Origin: Micromonospora sp. NBC_00389
GTDB lineage: Bacteria; Actinomycetota; Actinomycetes; Mycobacteriales; Micromonosporaceae
DNA length: 64,000 nt
Assembly (NCBI RefSeq): GCF_036059255.1
Contig: NZ_CP107947.1
Span: 1,798,001 to 1,862,000 of the forward strand
Reading direction: 5' to 3'
Below are positions 1 through 8,329 of the stretch, piece by piece; positions within the stretch are counted from its first letter, which is position 1; each line of letters starts with the position of its first letter. The translations under genes were made by a program, and so were the position numbers. Under the pieces are notes generated by a model. It was not told where the DNA came from and made no database searches. It saw only the letters and a list, made by a program, of their open reading frames with translations.

Positions 1-555
1 CTCTACGCCGCGTACGTCCTGGTCCTGGTGCTCGGGCTGCGCAAGGGCGAGATGTTGGGGCTCACCTGGGCTGACGTCGACCTCGACGCGGGTGAGTTGA
101 CCATCGATCGGCAGCTCCAGCGAGTCGGTGCCGAACTGCTGCACCGGGAGACGAAGACGGCAGCCTCGGACGCCACTCTGCCGCTGCCGGACATCTGCAC
201 CGTGGCGCTCGACCGCCGCCGCGCCGCGCAGACCGCCGCCCGGGACACTGCCGGACCCGCATGGCAGCCGTCGGAACTCGTCTTCACCACCCGCTACGGC
301 CGGCCGGTTGAGCCGCGCAACTTCAACCGCTTCTGGGACCGGCGCTGCGACGCGGCGGGAGTCCGGCGCATCACCGTGCGGGACGCCCGGCGGACCTGTG
401 CCTCGCTCCTGGCTGACCTGGACGTGCATCCCTGGGTTGCGATGCAGATCCTTCGGCACGCTCAGTTCGCCATCACCATGGAGATCTACACGGTGGTTTC
501 CTCGGCGGCCACCCGCGACGCCCTCAAGCGGCTCGGCAGCGCGCTGGACCGGTGA
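1..555 (+). CDS. tyrosine recombinase (phage/ICE integrase), 5' end missing
   Basis: The C-terminal catalytic part of a tyrosine site-specific recombinase; the reading frame is open at the left edge, so the N-terminal arm- and core-binding domains lie outside. Seen: box I arginine in LGLRKGEMLGLTW, a beta-hairpin lysine in RETKTAASD, box II as VRDARRTCASLL, the late histidine in ILRHAQ and the nucleophilic tyrosine in MEIYTVV. In this family box II is normally HxxR; here the His is Arg (codon cgg), while the catalytic Arg is kept. The gene runs toward a tRNA-Lys 3' end 85 bp away, the usual arrangement for actinomycete integrative elements with int beside att, so the element extends leftward out of the window. 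Confidence 0.9.
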   Translation, partial: LYAAYVLVLVLGLRKGEMLGLTWADVDLDAGELTIDRQLQRVGAELLHRETKTAASDATLPLPDICTVALDRRRAAQTAARDTAGPAWQPSELVFTTRYGRPVEPRNFNRFWDRRCDAAGVRRITVRDARRTCASLLADLDVHPWVAMQILRHAQFAITMEIYTVVSSAATRDALKRLGSALDR

Positions 556-602
556 GGCGCTACTGCTGTACTTCGCTGCTGTACCGGCCGGAATTACGGC
601 AA

Positions 603-626
603 CAGCGGCCCCGCAAAGGGCCGCTG
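603..626. terminator. 9-bp hairpin between integrase and tRNA
   Basis: CAGCGGCCC, six-base loop, GGGCCGCTG. It lies between the convergent integrase gene and tRNA-Lys and could terminate both. No T-tract follows, as is common in high-G+C actinomycetes. Confidence 0.55.
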
Positions 627-639
627 ACCTGCGGATAAG

Positions 640-711
640 TGGGCCGCCAGGGACTCGAACCCTGAACCTATGGATTAAAAGTCCACAGCTCTGCCATTGA
701 GCTAGCGGCCC
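640..711 (-). tRNA. tRNA-Lys (anticodon TTT)
   Basis: On the minus strand the 7-bp acceptor stem GGGCCGC/GCGGCCC, a D-arm (AGCTCAATGGCAGAGCT), an anticodon loop CTTTTAA with TTT at plus positions 677-679, and the T-arm GGTTCGAGTCC can all be read. The 3' end is at 640, facing the integrase; CCA is not encoded. The 3' half of this tRNA is the likely attB/attL core of the element to the left. The tRNA looks complete, so integration has preserved it. Confidence 0.93.
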
Positions 712-956
712 GCGCGCTCAGGTTACCCGACGGTGAGCGCCAACGACTCTCGGCTTCCGGCCGGCCGTCGATGTCTACGGCTGGCTGATGCTCGCCGCAC
801 CTGATCATCACCAGATCGGCGACCCGGCGGTGTCCGACGCGCTGGATGGCCCTTTGTCGGGGATGTGGAGTGGATCAAGCCGCGCCGCGCCGGGCCGCGC
901 CGGCGCCGCGCCGCGGTGGGTGGTTGGCGGGCGGCTGGGTGGGTACGGGGTCGGAC
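712..956. other. intergenic region without a supported gene
   Basis: 245 bases between tRNA-Lys and the epimerase gene. It would contain the tRNA promoter (minus strand) and the epimerase promoter. The stretch near 880-930 is a GCGCCG-rich simple sequence. Open frames here are antisense or upstream extensions without family similarity. Confidence 0.5.
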
Positions 957-2039
957 ATGCGGATCGTGGTGGTGGGGGCGAGCGGCAACGTCGGTACTGC
1001 GCTGCTGCGCCGGCTGGGCCGGGAGCAGGGCGTGGAGTTGGTCGGGGTGGCCCGGCGGCTGCCCGTGCCGGGGGCCGGCGAGCCGTACGACCAGGTGGAG
1101 TGGCACTCCTGCGATATCGGCGCGCCGGGCGCGGCCGGAAAACTCGGCGAGGTGTTCGCCGGTGCGGACGCTGTGGTGCACCTGGCCTGGCAGATCCAGC
1201 CCAGCCACGACCCGCGGGTGCTGCGCCGGACCAACGTCGACGGCAGCCGGGCGGTGTTCGACGCGCTGGTCCGGGCCGGCGTGCCGGCGCTGGTGTACGC
1301 CTCATCGGTCGGCGCCTACGCGCCCGGCCCGAAGGACCACCCGGTCAGCGAGCGTTGGCCGGCCACCGGGGTGCCCGGCTCGTCGTACAGCGAGCACAAG
1401 GCGGAGGTGGAGGCGCTGCTGGACGGGATCGAGCAGGACCACCCGACGCTCCGGGTGGTGCGGCTACGGCCCGGGCTGATCTTCCAGCGGGACGCCGGCG
1501 TGGAGATCACCCGCTACTTCCTCGGCCCGCTGGCGCCGGTGCGGCTGCTGCGCTTCGGCCGGATCCCGCTGGTGCCCACCAACCGCCGGCTGCGGATGCA
1601 GGCGGTGCACGCCGACGACGTGGCCGGCGCGTACACCCGGGCGGTGTTGGGTGACGCGCGCGGCGCCTTCAACGTCGCCGCGGACCCGGTGCTGACTCCG
1701 GAGCTGGTGGCTCGGCACTTCCACGGCTGGACGGTGCCGGTCGCCGCGCCGGTGCTGCGTGCGGCGGCGGCGTTGACCTGGCGGGCGCGGCTGCAGCCGG
1801 TCGACGCGGGCTGGGTGGAGCTGGGCCTGAACGCGCCGCTGATGTCCAGCGAGCGGGCGGAGGCCGAGCTGGGCTGGCAGCCCAAGATCGACGCGCTGAC
1901 CGCGCTCAAGGAACTGTTCGCCGGGATGGCCGACGGTGGCCACACCGGCAGCCCGCCGATGTCCGGGGCGTCGGACCTCCCCGGCCGCCCGGCCGGCCTG
2001 CTCCGCGCCCGGACGGCCGGACAGGGCAACCCCTACTGA
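957..2039 (+). CDS. NAD-dependent epimerase/dehydratase family protein
   Basis: A 360-residue extended short-chain dehydrogenase. The start ATG at 957 was chosen because the protein then opens directly with the Rossmann strand MRIVVVGASGNVGTALL (GxxGxxG). Further on are the ASSVGAY serine segment and YSEHK (YxxxK), the catalytic Ser/Tyr/Lys set. Members act on nucleotide-sugars or other NAD-dependent substrates in the cytosol; nothing here fixes the substrate. The C-terminal 45 residues are low-complexity. It is convergent with the next gene with only 12 bp between stops. Confidence 0.85.
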   Translation: MRIVVVGASGNVGTALLRRLGREQGVELVGVARRLPVPGAGEPYDQVEWHSCDIGAPGAAGKLGEVFAGADAVVHLAWQIQPSHDPRVLRRTNVDGSRAVFDALVRAGVPALVYASSVGAYAPGPKDHPVSERWPATGVPGSSYSEHKAEVEALLDGIEQDHPTLRVVRLRPGLIFQRDAGVEITRYFLGPLAPVRLLRFGRIPLVPTNRRLRMQAVHADDVAGAYTRAVLGDARGAFNVAADPVLTPELVARHFHGWTVPVAAPVLRAAAALTWRARLQPVDAGWVELGLNAPLMSSERAEAELGWQPKIDALTALKELFAGMADGGHTGSPPMSGASDLPGRPAGLLRARTAGQGNPY

Positions 2040-2051
2040 GGTACGCCGGGG

Positions 2052-3257
2052 TCAGCTCAGTTTGGAGCCGCTGACGGTGGGGTTGCGGGCGCCGAGGAAG
2101 AAGATGCCGGGGAAGCCGCGGGTCTCGAACTTGCCGCTCGGGTTGCGGCGCAGGGTGGACTTCTCGATCGCCATGGTGCCGGTGCGGTTGTTGCTGCCGA
2201 AGAAGATCGCGCCGCCACCCTCGTTGGCCTTGTTGTTCTCGATGATGGTGCCGGCGATCCGCACGGTGAACTCGTTGCCGTCGCAGTAGATCGCGCCGCC
2301 GCTGCCGCCGCCGGGCGTACCGGACTTGGCCGGGTTGGCGCCGCTGCCGATCGCCTCGTTGTGGCTGAGCACGCTGTTCAGCACCACCCAGGAGACACCG
2401 ATGCTGCTCAGCGCGCCCCCGTTGGAGCAGGAGCCGCCCTGGCCGGCGGTGCCGCCGAAGGTGCTGCCGACCACGTACACCGGCTTGTTCTCGTACTGGC
2501 TGAGCACCCGGATGGCCGCGCCACCCAGGTCCGGGCCGGTGCGGTCGCAGCGGTTGCGGACGAAGCGGGAGTTGACCACCTTGAACCGCCCGCCGCGTAC
2601 GAAGATCGCCCCACCGCCGCCGCCCTCGACCTTGTCCCCGGTGGAGTTGCCGTCGGCGAAGGTCAGGTTCTGCACGGTGAGCTGCGGGTGGTCCTGGTTC
2701 TGGCAGTGCGTGGTGGTCCAGCCCTGGGCGCTGTCGCAGGTGTTCATGTAGAGGATGCGGCGCTTCCCCTGCCCGCTGAGCGTGACCTTGCCGCCGCCGT
2801 CCAGCACCACCTTCGGCCCGTTGGCGTTGCGGACCTTCGCGGTGGCGGCCATCTTGATCGTCACCGGGGCCGGTCCACAGTCGAAGGTGATGACGCCGCC
2901 GGCGGCGACGGCCTTCACCACCGCTGCGGAGGTGCAGCTCGCCGGGGTTCCGGTGCCGATGGTCCGGGTCGGCTTCGAGGTGTCGACCGCCCGCCCCTCG
3001 GCCGGCACGGTGGCGTTGCCGTTCGGGTTGCCGGCCGCGAGCGCCTTGGTGGCGGGCTTCGGGCTCGCGCTGGCCCCGGGGCCGCCGAGGCCGTCCCGGC
3101 CCGCCGGCGCGACGCCCTGCTCGCCGGTCGACAGCGCCGCCGGCTGGGCCGACGAGTCGGGCGGCGAGACCGGTGCCGGGTCGTTGGGTGCGCAGGCGGG
3201 CAGGGTCGCGGTGGCGACACCGAGGACGAGCAGGGCGGCAAGCGACGTCATGCGCAC
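2052..3257 (-). CDS. secreted lipoprotein with right-handed beta-helix repeats
   Basis: 401 residues. The N-terminus is a lipoprotein signal peptide (MRMTSLAALL..., lipobox LPAC with Cys at about residue 21), then a Pro/Ser/Ala-rich linker to about residue 95. The remainder has short beta-helix coils typical of pectate-lyase-like or PMP-type folds: GGGGAIFVRGG, GGAIRVLS, GGAIYCDGN, GGGAIFFGS, each followed by a hydrophobic strand and an N-rich turn. Such proteins are usually surface-attached and may bind or cleave polysaccharide; no catalytic residues could be assigned. Four or more Cys residues in the helix may form disulfides. The substrate is unknown. Confidence 0.75.
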   Translation of the reverse strand: MRMTSLAALLVLGVATATLPACAPNDPAPVSPPDSSAQPAALSTGEQGVAPAGRDGLGGPGASASPKPATKALAAGNPNGNATVPAEGRAVDTSKPTRTIGTGTPASCTSAAVVKAVAAGGVITFDCGPAPVTIKMAATAKVRNANGPKVVLDGGGKVTLSGQGKRRILYMNTCDSAQGWTTTHCQNQDHPQLTVQNLTFADGNSTGDKVEGGGGGAIFVRGGRFKVVNSRFVRNRCDRTGPDLGGAAIRVLSQYENKPVYVVGSTFGGTAGQGGSCSNGGALSSIGVSWVVLNSVLSHNEAIGSGANPAKSGTPGGGSGGAIYCDGNEFTVRIAGTIIENNKANEGGGAIFFGSNNRTGTMAIEKSTLRRNPSGKFETRGFPGIFFLGARNPTVSGSKLS

Positions 3258-3318
3258 CCCGTGATGCTAGGAGCCGGGACGGCGTCCGGCGAATTCGCCA
3301 TGCCGGCTTAACCAGCTG

Positions 3319-4509
3319 CTAAAAGTCGGCGAAGAGGTACGGCACCCGGCGGGGGAAGATGCCGCGCAGCTCCGCGGCGGCGTCCACCGGCACCTCGCCC
3401 AGCCCGCGCAACGGCAGCTCGGCGGGATCCAGCACCCCGTACGCCAGGGCGGAGAGGCCGGCGGCGGTCAGCGTGGCGGTCGGCGCCGACCCGCCCGCGC
3501 CACCGATCAGCTCCAGCGACCCGGTCGTGCCGTCCAGCAGGTGGCTGCCGGCCAGCCACCGGTCACCGGTCAGCTCGATCCGGACCCGGCCCGGCCCGGC
3601 GGGCAGCCCGCTCAGCGCGTCCAGCGACAGGAGCCGGGCCATCGGGGCGGACGAGCCCGGTCGGGCCGCCCGCGCCTCGACGTGCACGGCCAGGTCGGTG
3701 AGCCACAGCTCCGGCAGCTCGTCGGGCGGGACCTGGACGGAGATCCGCTCGACCTGGTCGACGTGTCGAGCGAAGAACTGCAGCAGCAGGGCACGGGCGA
3801 GCGGGTCGGCGTACAGCAGCTCGTTGCCGATCAGCGTGCCGCCGTGGTCGTCGATCCGGTACGTGACCGCGCCGGTGACCGCGCCGTCCACCCGGGCGGT
3901 GAGCAGCCAGTACTCGTCCCGGTCGCGCAACCCGACGGCCCGGTAGTCGGGGAAGACCGAGAAGCCGTGGCGTTGTTGGAGGCAGAGCTCGGTGAACGCG
4001 TGCCATGCGGGGTAACCGGCGCGGATCCGCTCCCAGGTCACCTCGCCGGGCAGTTCGGCGCGGACCAGTGGCCCCAGGTCGGCGGGATTGAAGGTGACCG
4101 TGCGCGGCTTGGGCAGCCCGACGTAGCCGAACCGGGCGTAGAAGCTGGGCCGGAACGGGTAGAGCGCGCTGAGCGGGTGCCCCTCGTCGCGCATCTCGTC
4201 CAGGAGTTGGTGCAGCAGCGTCCGGACATGTCCCTGCCGGCGGGCCAGCGGATGGGTGGCCACGCCGGCGACGCCGGCCATCGGCAGCACCACTCCACGC
4301 AGGTTCTGCCGCATCGGGATGGCCGAGGCGGCGGCCAGCGTGCTGCCGCCCTCCTCGACGATCAGCGTCCGGTTGCCCGACTGATAGGGCAGGTAGTCGC
4401 GGAACTCCTCGGTGCGGGCCGCACCGAGCGGCGATGACTCGAAGGCGTACGCGGCCAGCGGGAAGCTGGTGGTCAGGCGTTCATCGGCGGTCACCCGGTG
4501 CATGGTCAT
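3319..4509 (-). CDS. eis: Eis-family GNAT N-acetyltransferase
   Basis: About 396 residues from the ATG at 4509 (a second ATG lies at 4503), matching the usual ~400 of Eis. Seen: acetyl-CoA loop GVATHPLARRQGHVRTLL, the YPFRPSFYARFGY segment holding the proposed general-acid Tyr, a second GNAT-like domain and a C-terminal sterol-carrier-like domain. The protein ends in ADF, so the terminal carboxylate is on a Phe, as in M. tuberculosis Eis, where it is the proposed general base. Eis enzymes acetylate multiple amines of aminoglycosides and other amine substrates. It lies 53 bp downstream of a PP2C gene on the same strand and is probably co-transcribed with it. Confidence 0.88.
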   Translation of the reverse strand: MTMHRVTADERLTTSFPLAAYAFESSPLGAARTEEFRDYLPYQSGNRTLIVEEGGSTLAAASAIPMRQNLRGVVLPMAGVAGVATHPLARRQGHVRTLLHQLLDEMRDEGHPLSALYPFRPSFYARFGYVGLPKPRTVTFNPADLGPLVRAELPGEVTWERIRAGYPAWHAFTELCLQQRHGFSVFPDYRAVGLRDRDEYWLLTARVDGAVTGAVTYRIDDHGGTLIGNELLYADPLARALLLQFFARHVDQVERISVQVPPDELPELWLTDLAVHVEARAARPGSSAPMARLLSLDALSGLPAGPGRVRIELTGDRWLAGSHLLDGTTGSLELIGGAGGSAPTATLTAAGLSALAYGVLDPAELPLRGLGEVPVDAAAELRGIFPRRVPYLFADF

Positions 4510-4562
4510 CAGCCCATCCCAACCGGCGCCACCACCGGCCGCAACCGGATTGCGCGAACCCG

Positions 4563-5282
4563 TCAGCGGGCCATGACGTCGGAGACGACGACGGTGACGT
4601 TGTCCGGCGCGCCAGCGTGGTGGGCGAGCTTCACCAACTGCTCGCCGCACTGCTGGCGGTCGGCGTACATGCCCAGCGTCGCCGCGATGGCCTCGTCCTC
4701 GACGTAGTCGGAAAGGCCGTCGCTGCACAGCAGCAGCCGGTCGCCGGGCACGACGGTGAGCACGCCGACCGCCGGTGGGGTGTCGGCGCCCTGCACGGCC
4801 CGGGTCACCAGGGACCGCTGCGGGTGGTGCCGGGCCTGCTCGGGAGAGAGCGTGCCCTGGTCGACGAGCGCCTGGACGAACGTGTCATCCCTGGTGAGCT
4901 GGGTGAGCTCCCCGTCGCGCAGCAGGTAGCAGCGGGAGTCGCCGACCTGGGCCAGCACCAGCGTCTCCGCGGCCAGCAGCGCCGCGGTGAGCGTGGTGCC
5001 CATCCCCTCGCGGGCCGGGTCGACGGTGATGGCGGCGTGGATGCGCTGGTTGGCGGTGCTGACCACGGCGCGTAGGGCGTCGGCGGCTGCGTCGGGTTCG
5101 GTCGGCGGGGCCAACTCGTCCAGGATCCGGATCACGATCTCGCTCGCCACCTCACCCGCGGGTAGCCCGCCCATGCCGTCCGCGACGGCGATCAGGCGGT
5201 CACCGGCGAGGGCGGAGTCCTCGTTGTTGGTCCGGATCAGTCCGATGTCGTTGAGGATGACCGAGCGGAGGATGAGCGTCAT
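4563..5282 (-). CDS. PP2C-family serine/threonine protein phosphatase
   Basis: 239 residues, a single PPM/PP2C domain without membrane segment. Metal-binding acidic motifs are visible: RTNNEDSALAGD near residue 20, AVADGMGGLPAGE near 35, LLLCSDGLSDYVED near 175, and the C-terminal APDNVTVVVSD. It dephosphorylates Ser/Thr-phosphorylated proteins in the cytosol. PstP-type enzymes usually sit in an operon with FHA proteins, RodA, PBP and PknA/B; none is here, so this is a stand-alone enzyme whose kinase partner must be elsewhere. Confidence 0.9.
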   Translation of the reverse strand: MTLILRSVILNDIGLIRTNNEDSALAGDRLIAVADGMGGLPAGEVASEIVIRILDELAPPTEPDAAADALRAVVSTANQRIHAAITVDPAREGMGTTLTAALLAAETLVLAQVGDSRCYLLRDGELTQLTRDDTFVQALVDQGTLSPEQARHHPQRSLVTRAVQGADTPPAVGVLTVVPGDRLLLCSDGLSDYVEDEAIAATLGMYADRQQCGEQLVKLAHHAGAPDNVTVVVSDVMAR

Positions 5283-5318
5283 GGGGTCAAGTTTGCCAAG
5301 AACACCCCACCGCCGTCT

Positions 5319-5336
5319 CTACGCACTACTACGTAG
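5319..5336. promoter_or_regulatory. CTACG inverted repeats in a divergent intergenic region
   Basis: CTACG-8 bases-CGTAG, with the right half inside the perfect palindrome CTACGTAG (5329-5336). It lies 10 bp before the LuxR-type gene and between it and the divergent PP2C gene. Autoregulation by the LuxR-type protein is an inference. Confidence 0.3.
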
Positions 5337-5345
5337 GGTTGAGAA

Positions 5346-6392
5346 ATGATGCCGGTGTCCATGGTCGGACGCGCCGGCGAGCTCGCCGAGCTCGACCGGG
5401 CCTGGTCCGCCGTGGCGGCCGTCGGCCGGCCGTCGGCGGCCGTCGCGGTGATCACCGGCGCAGCGGGGGTGGGTAAGAGTCTGCTGGTCACTGCCGCTGT
5501 GGACGCCTTCACGCCGCGTCCCGCGGTGGTTCTCTCCGGCGCCGCCCGGGTGCACGGTCCCGCCCCGTACGACTGGCTGGCCGCTGTGCTGACCGGGCGG
5601 GACACCAGCCGGCTCGCCCTGCCGCCGGACGCGCTGGCCTGGTTGGCCCAGCAGCCCACCGCGCCCCGCGAGCGGTACGCGCCGGGCACCCTGCTCCGCC
5701 TCGCCGTGCGGACCGTCCAGTTGCTGATCGGTGCCGGCCCGGCCGTGCTGGTGGTGGAGGACCTGCACGCGCTCGACCCGGCCAGCGTAAATCTGATCGG
5801 CGAGCTGGCCACCGTTGCCGACCTGCCAGCCCTGCTGGTGGTGGCCAGTAGGCCGCCGGCCGACGCGGTGGCACCGGAGCTCACGAGCCGCGCGCTGGCC
5901 CGGCTCTGCGGGGTCCGCGGTGCCGTCCGCCAGCACCTCGGCCCGCTGCGCCCGGCCGAGGTCGCCGAGGTGCTGACCCAGGTGTACGCCGGCAGCAACC
6001 CGTCCGGTCGGCTGGTCGCCTCGGTCTGGCGGTGTACCGGCGGCAACCCGTACGCCCTGATCGAGCTGTTGGCCGCGCACGGCGGGGAAGGGCCGGAAGC
6101 GTTGTTCCGGCGGTTGCCCGGACCGCGTTCACCGGCGGCACCGGTCGCTCCGGTGTCGGAGGTCGTCCCATCGGTCGACCCGGAGCTGACCGGTCGGGAG
6201 GTCGAGGTGCTCGGCTGCCTGGTCGCCGGGATGTCCAACAAGCAGGTCGCGAAGGCGCTCGGCATCTCAGTGCGGACGGTGACCGTGCACGTGTCCAACC
6301 TGCTGCGCAAGACCGGCTCGGCATCGCGGACCGAGGTGGCGCTCTGGGCGGTCCGGCACCGGCTGCCGGGGCCGGCCCCGGTGGACCGCTGA
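5346..6392 (+). CDS. LuxR-family regulator with an ATPase domain
   Basis: 348 residues. An AAA-type ATPase part carries Walker A GAAGVGKS (about residue 36) and a Walker B-like VLVVEDLHALD (about 135). After a short linker comes a NarL/FixJ-type helix-turn-helix (ELTGREVEVLGCLVAGMSNK ... ISVRTVTVHVSNLLRKTG, about 280-335). LAL/MalT-type regulators are normally ~900 residues with a long TPR region; that region is missing, so this is a compact form. It is divergently transcribed from the PP2C gene. The inducer and target genes are not evident. Confidence 0.85.
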   Translation: MMPVSMVGRAGELAELDRAWSAVAAVGRPSAAVAVITGAAGVGKSLLVTAAVDAFTPRPAVVLSGAARVHGPAPYDWLAAVLTGRDTSRLALPPDALAWLAQQPTAPRERYAPGTLLRLAVRTVQLLIGAGPAVLVVEDLHALDPASVNLIGELATVADLPALLVVASRPPADAVAPELTSRALARLCGVRGAVRQHLGPLRPAEVAEVLTQVYAGSNPSGRLVASVWRCTGGNPYALIELLAAHGGEGPEALFRRLPGPRSPAAPVAPVSEVVPSVDPELTGREVEVLGCLVAGMSNKQVAKALGISVRTVTVHVSNLLRKTGSASRTEVALWAVRHRLPGPAPVDR

Positions 6393-6432
6393 GTCACCCT
6401 CGGCCGGGCCATGGCGGCCCCGGGGACGCGGT

Positions 6433-6993
6433 TCAGCGGCGTGGGTAGCGCAGTAGCAGGCTGGCGGCGACCTCCTCGTCGCCCACCGCCGTGTAGCTGT
6501 GCGGCACGTCGGAGACCCAACGAAGGTGACCGCCGGCCGGGGCGGTCAACGGCGCGTCGGCCGGGCCGGCACGCAGCACTCCGGCGAAGACGGTGATGTG
6601 CTCGGTGACCCCGGGGTGGTGGGCGGGGGAGAGCTGCCCTGGCCCGGGCGCGACCCGGATCCGGTACAGCTCGTAGGTCGCGTCGGCGTCGGTGAACACC
6701 TCCAGCAGGGTGGCGCTGACGGCGCTGCCGTGCATGGTGGGCGCGGCGGCCGGCTCGGCCAGTACGGCGGTCAGCGGCACGCCGAGCTGCGCGGTGACCG
6801 CCCAGAGCGTCTCCAGGGTCGGGTTGCGGGTGCCGTGCTCCAAGCCGGAGAGCGTTGCCTTACCGACGCCGGCGAGCCGGGCCAGTGTGGACAGCGAGAT
6901 CCCCCGCTCCTCGCGCAGGGCGCGGACCCGGCGGCCCACGACGGCGGGATCCACGTCGAGGCCGGGACGGCGGGTTGGTGGTGGGTGCGGCAT
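6433..6993 (-). CDS. XRE-type HTH regulator with C-terminal cupin domain
   Basis: 186 residues: XRE helix-turn-helix at about 15-70 (VRALREERGISLSTLARLAG, GVGKATLSGLEHGTRNPTLE) and a cupin sensor domain at about 110-180 (HHPGVTEHITVFAGVLRAG). Divergent from a BenE-family transporter gene with a perfect palindrome between them. The same pairing of a cupin-XRE regulator and a BenE-family transporter is known in E. coli (ydcN/sutR next to ydcO). It most likely represses itself and the transporter gene, responding to a small ligand bound in the cupin. Confidence 0.9.
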   Translation of the reverse strand: MPHPPPTRRPGLDVDPAVVGRRVRALREERGISLSTLARLAGVGKATLSGLEHGTRNPTLETLWAVTAQLGVPLTAVLAEPAAAPTMHGSAVSATLLEVFTDADATYELYRIRVAPGPGQLSPAHHPGVTEHITVFAGVLRAGPADAPLTAPAGGHLRWVSDVPHSYTAVGDEEVAASLLLRYPRR

Positions 6994-7017
6994 CCAGCTA
7001 TCGTGCTACACGCTGTC

Positions 7018-7033
7018 GTTCCGTAAACGGAAC
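7018..7033. promoter_or_regulatory. perfect 7+2+7 palindrome, probable operator of the XRE-cupin regulator
   Basis: GTTCCGT-AA-ACGGAAC, centred 16 bp before the transporter start and 32 bp before the regulator start. An unbroken inverted repeat in a 55-bp divergent intergenic space is what is expected of an XRE-family dimer site controlling both genes. Confidence 0.7.
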
Positions 7034-7048
7034 AGTCGGGGGGATCGG

Positions 7049-8329
7049 ATGGCTGGACGGGTGCAACCGGTGCTGGCTGGCGCGGTGACCGCGCTGGTCG
7101 GCTTCGCCAGCTCGTTCACCGTCGTGTTGGCCGGGCTCCGGGCGGCCGGCGCGTCCGACGCGCAGGCCGCCTCCGGGCTGTTGGCGCTCTGCGTGGCGTG
7201 CGGCCTGGCCGCCGCCTGGCTGGGCTGGCGGCACCGGGTGCCGATGAGCGTGGCCTGGTCCACGCCGGGCGCGGCGCTGCTGGTGGCGACGGGGCCGCCG
7301 CCGGGCGGGTGGCCGGTCGCGGTGGGCGCGTTTCTCGTCTCCGGGCTGCTGATCGTGGCGGCCGGGTTGTTCCCGCCGCTCGGCCGGGCGGTGGCCGCCA
7401 TCCCGAAGCCGGTGGCCGGCGCGATGCTCGCCGGGGTGCTGCTACCGCTGTGCACCGCGCCGGTCCGCGCGCTGGTCGAGTTGCCTATGGTGGCCGGCCC
7501 GGTGGTGGTCGGCTGGCTGCTGCTGCACCGGTTCGCCCGCCGCTGGGCGGTGCCCGGCGCGCTGCTGGTGGCGGTGGCGGCGATCGCGCTGACCGCACCG
7601 CCGGCCGGTCTGACCGGTGCCGCGCTGACCCCGTCGGTCACCCTGACCGCGCCGGCCTGGAACGCGTCCGCGCTGGTCGGGCTCGCCCTTCCGCTGTTCC
7701 TGGTCACCATGGCCGCGCAGAACGTACCCGGGATGGCGGTGCTGGTCGGCTACGGCTACCGCCCGCCCTTCGGTGCCGCGCTGCGGGCCACCGGCCTGGC
7801 CAGCCTGCTGGCCGCACCGGCCGGCGGGCATGCCGTGAACCTCGCGGCGATCACCGCCGCGCTGGCCGCCGGCCCCGACGCCCACCCGGACCCGGAGCGC
7901 CGGTGGGTCGCCTCGGTCACCGCCGGCGTCGGCCTGGCCCTGCTCGGGCTGGGCGCCGGCGTGGCCACCGCGCTGGTCGCGGTCGCCCCGCCGATCCTCA
8001 TCGAGGCGGTCGCCGGGCTGGCGCTACTGGGGGCGCTCGCCACCGCGCTCGCCTCGGCGGTGGCCGATCCAGACGCCCGGGAGGCCGCCGTGGTCACCTT
8101 CGTGGTGACCGCCTCGGGGGTGACGCTGATCGGTGTGGGCGGCGCATTCTGGGGGTTGGTCGCCGGCTGCGTGATGCTGCTGCTCTTCCGCCGTCGCCCA
8201 CCCGCCGCAGAGAGATCTACTCGGGCCAGGACGGCCGTGGATCACTCCTCGGGCGGCAGGTCGGCCACGCCCACGGCGAGGAGGACCCGGCCGTCGGCCA
8301 CCGACCCGATCCGGTCGGCCGGTACGTAG
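7049..8329 (+). CDS. BenE-family transporter (benzoate/H+ symporter family)
   Basis: 426 residues from the ATG at 7049, which opens with MAGRVQPVLAGAVTALVGFA, the usual first helix of the family. About 10-12 hydrophobic segments with conserved small-residue patches (MSVAWSTPGAALL, GYGYRPPFGAALR, GGHAVNLAAITAAL) fit BenE/YdcO transporters, which are inner-membrane proteins of the nucleobase/ascorbate fold. Benzoate is the prototype substrate, but the true one here is unknown. The last ~30 residues are hydrophilic, non-family sequence, and the frame overlaps the convergent downstream gene by 88 bp, which suggests a recently extended 3' end. Confidence 0.85.
   Translation: MAGRVQPVLAGAVTALVGFASSFTVVLAGLRAAGASDAQAASGLLALCVACGLAAAWLGWRHRVPMSVAWSTPGAALLVATGPPPGGWPVAVGAFLVSGLLIVAAGLFPPLGRAVAAIPKPVAGAMLAGVLLPLCTAPVRALVELPMVAGPVVVGWLLLHRFARRWAVPGALLVAVAAIALTAPPAGLTGAALTPSVTLTAPAWNASALVGLALPLFLVTMAAQNVPGMAVLVGYGYRPPFGAALRATGLASLLAAPAGGHAVNLAAITAALAAGPDAHPDPERRWVASVTAGVGLALLGLGAGVATALVAVAPPILIEAVAGLALLGALATALASAVADPDAREAAVVTFVVTASGVTLIGVGGAFWGLVAGCVMLLLFRRRPPAAERSTRARTAVDHSSGGRSATPTARRTRPSATDPIRSAGT

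Noticed and set aside
5279..6520. 413-codon minus-strand frame opposite the LuxR-type gene
   Set aside because: Ser/Thr/Arg-rich shadow of the LuxR gene without motif; the plus-strand frame has Walker and HTH motifs.
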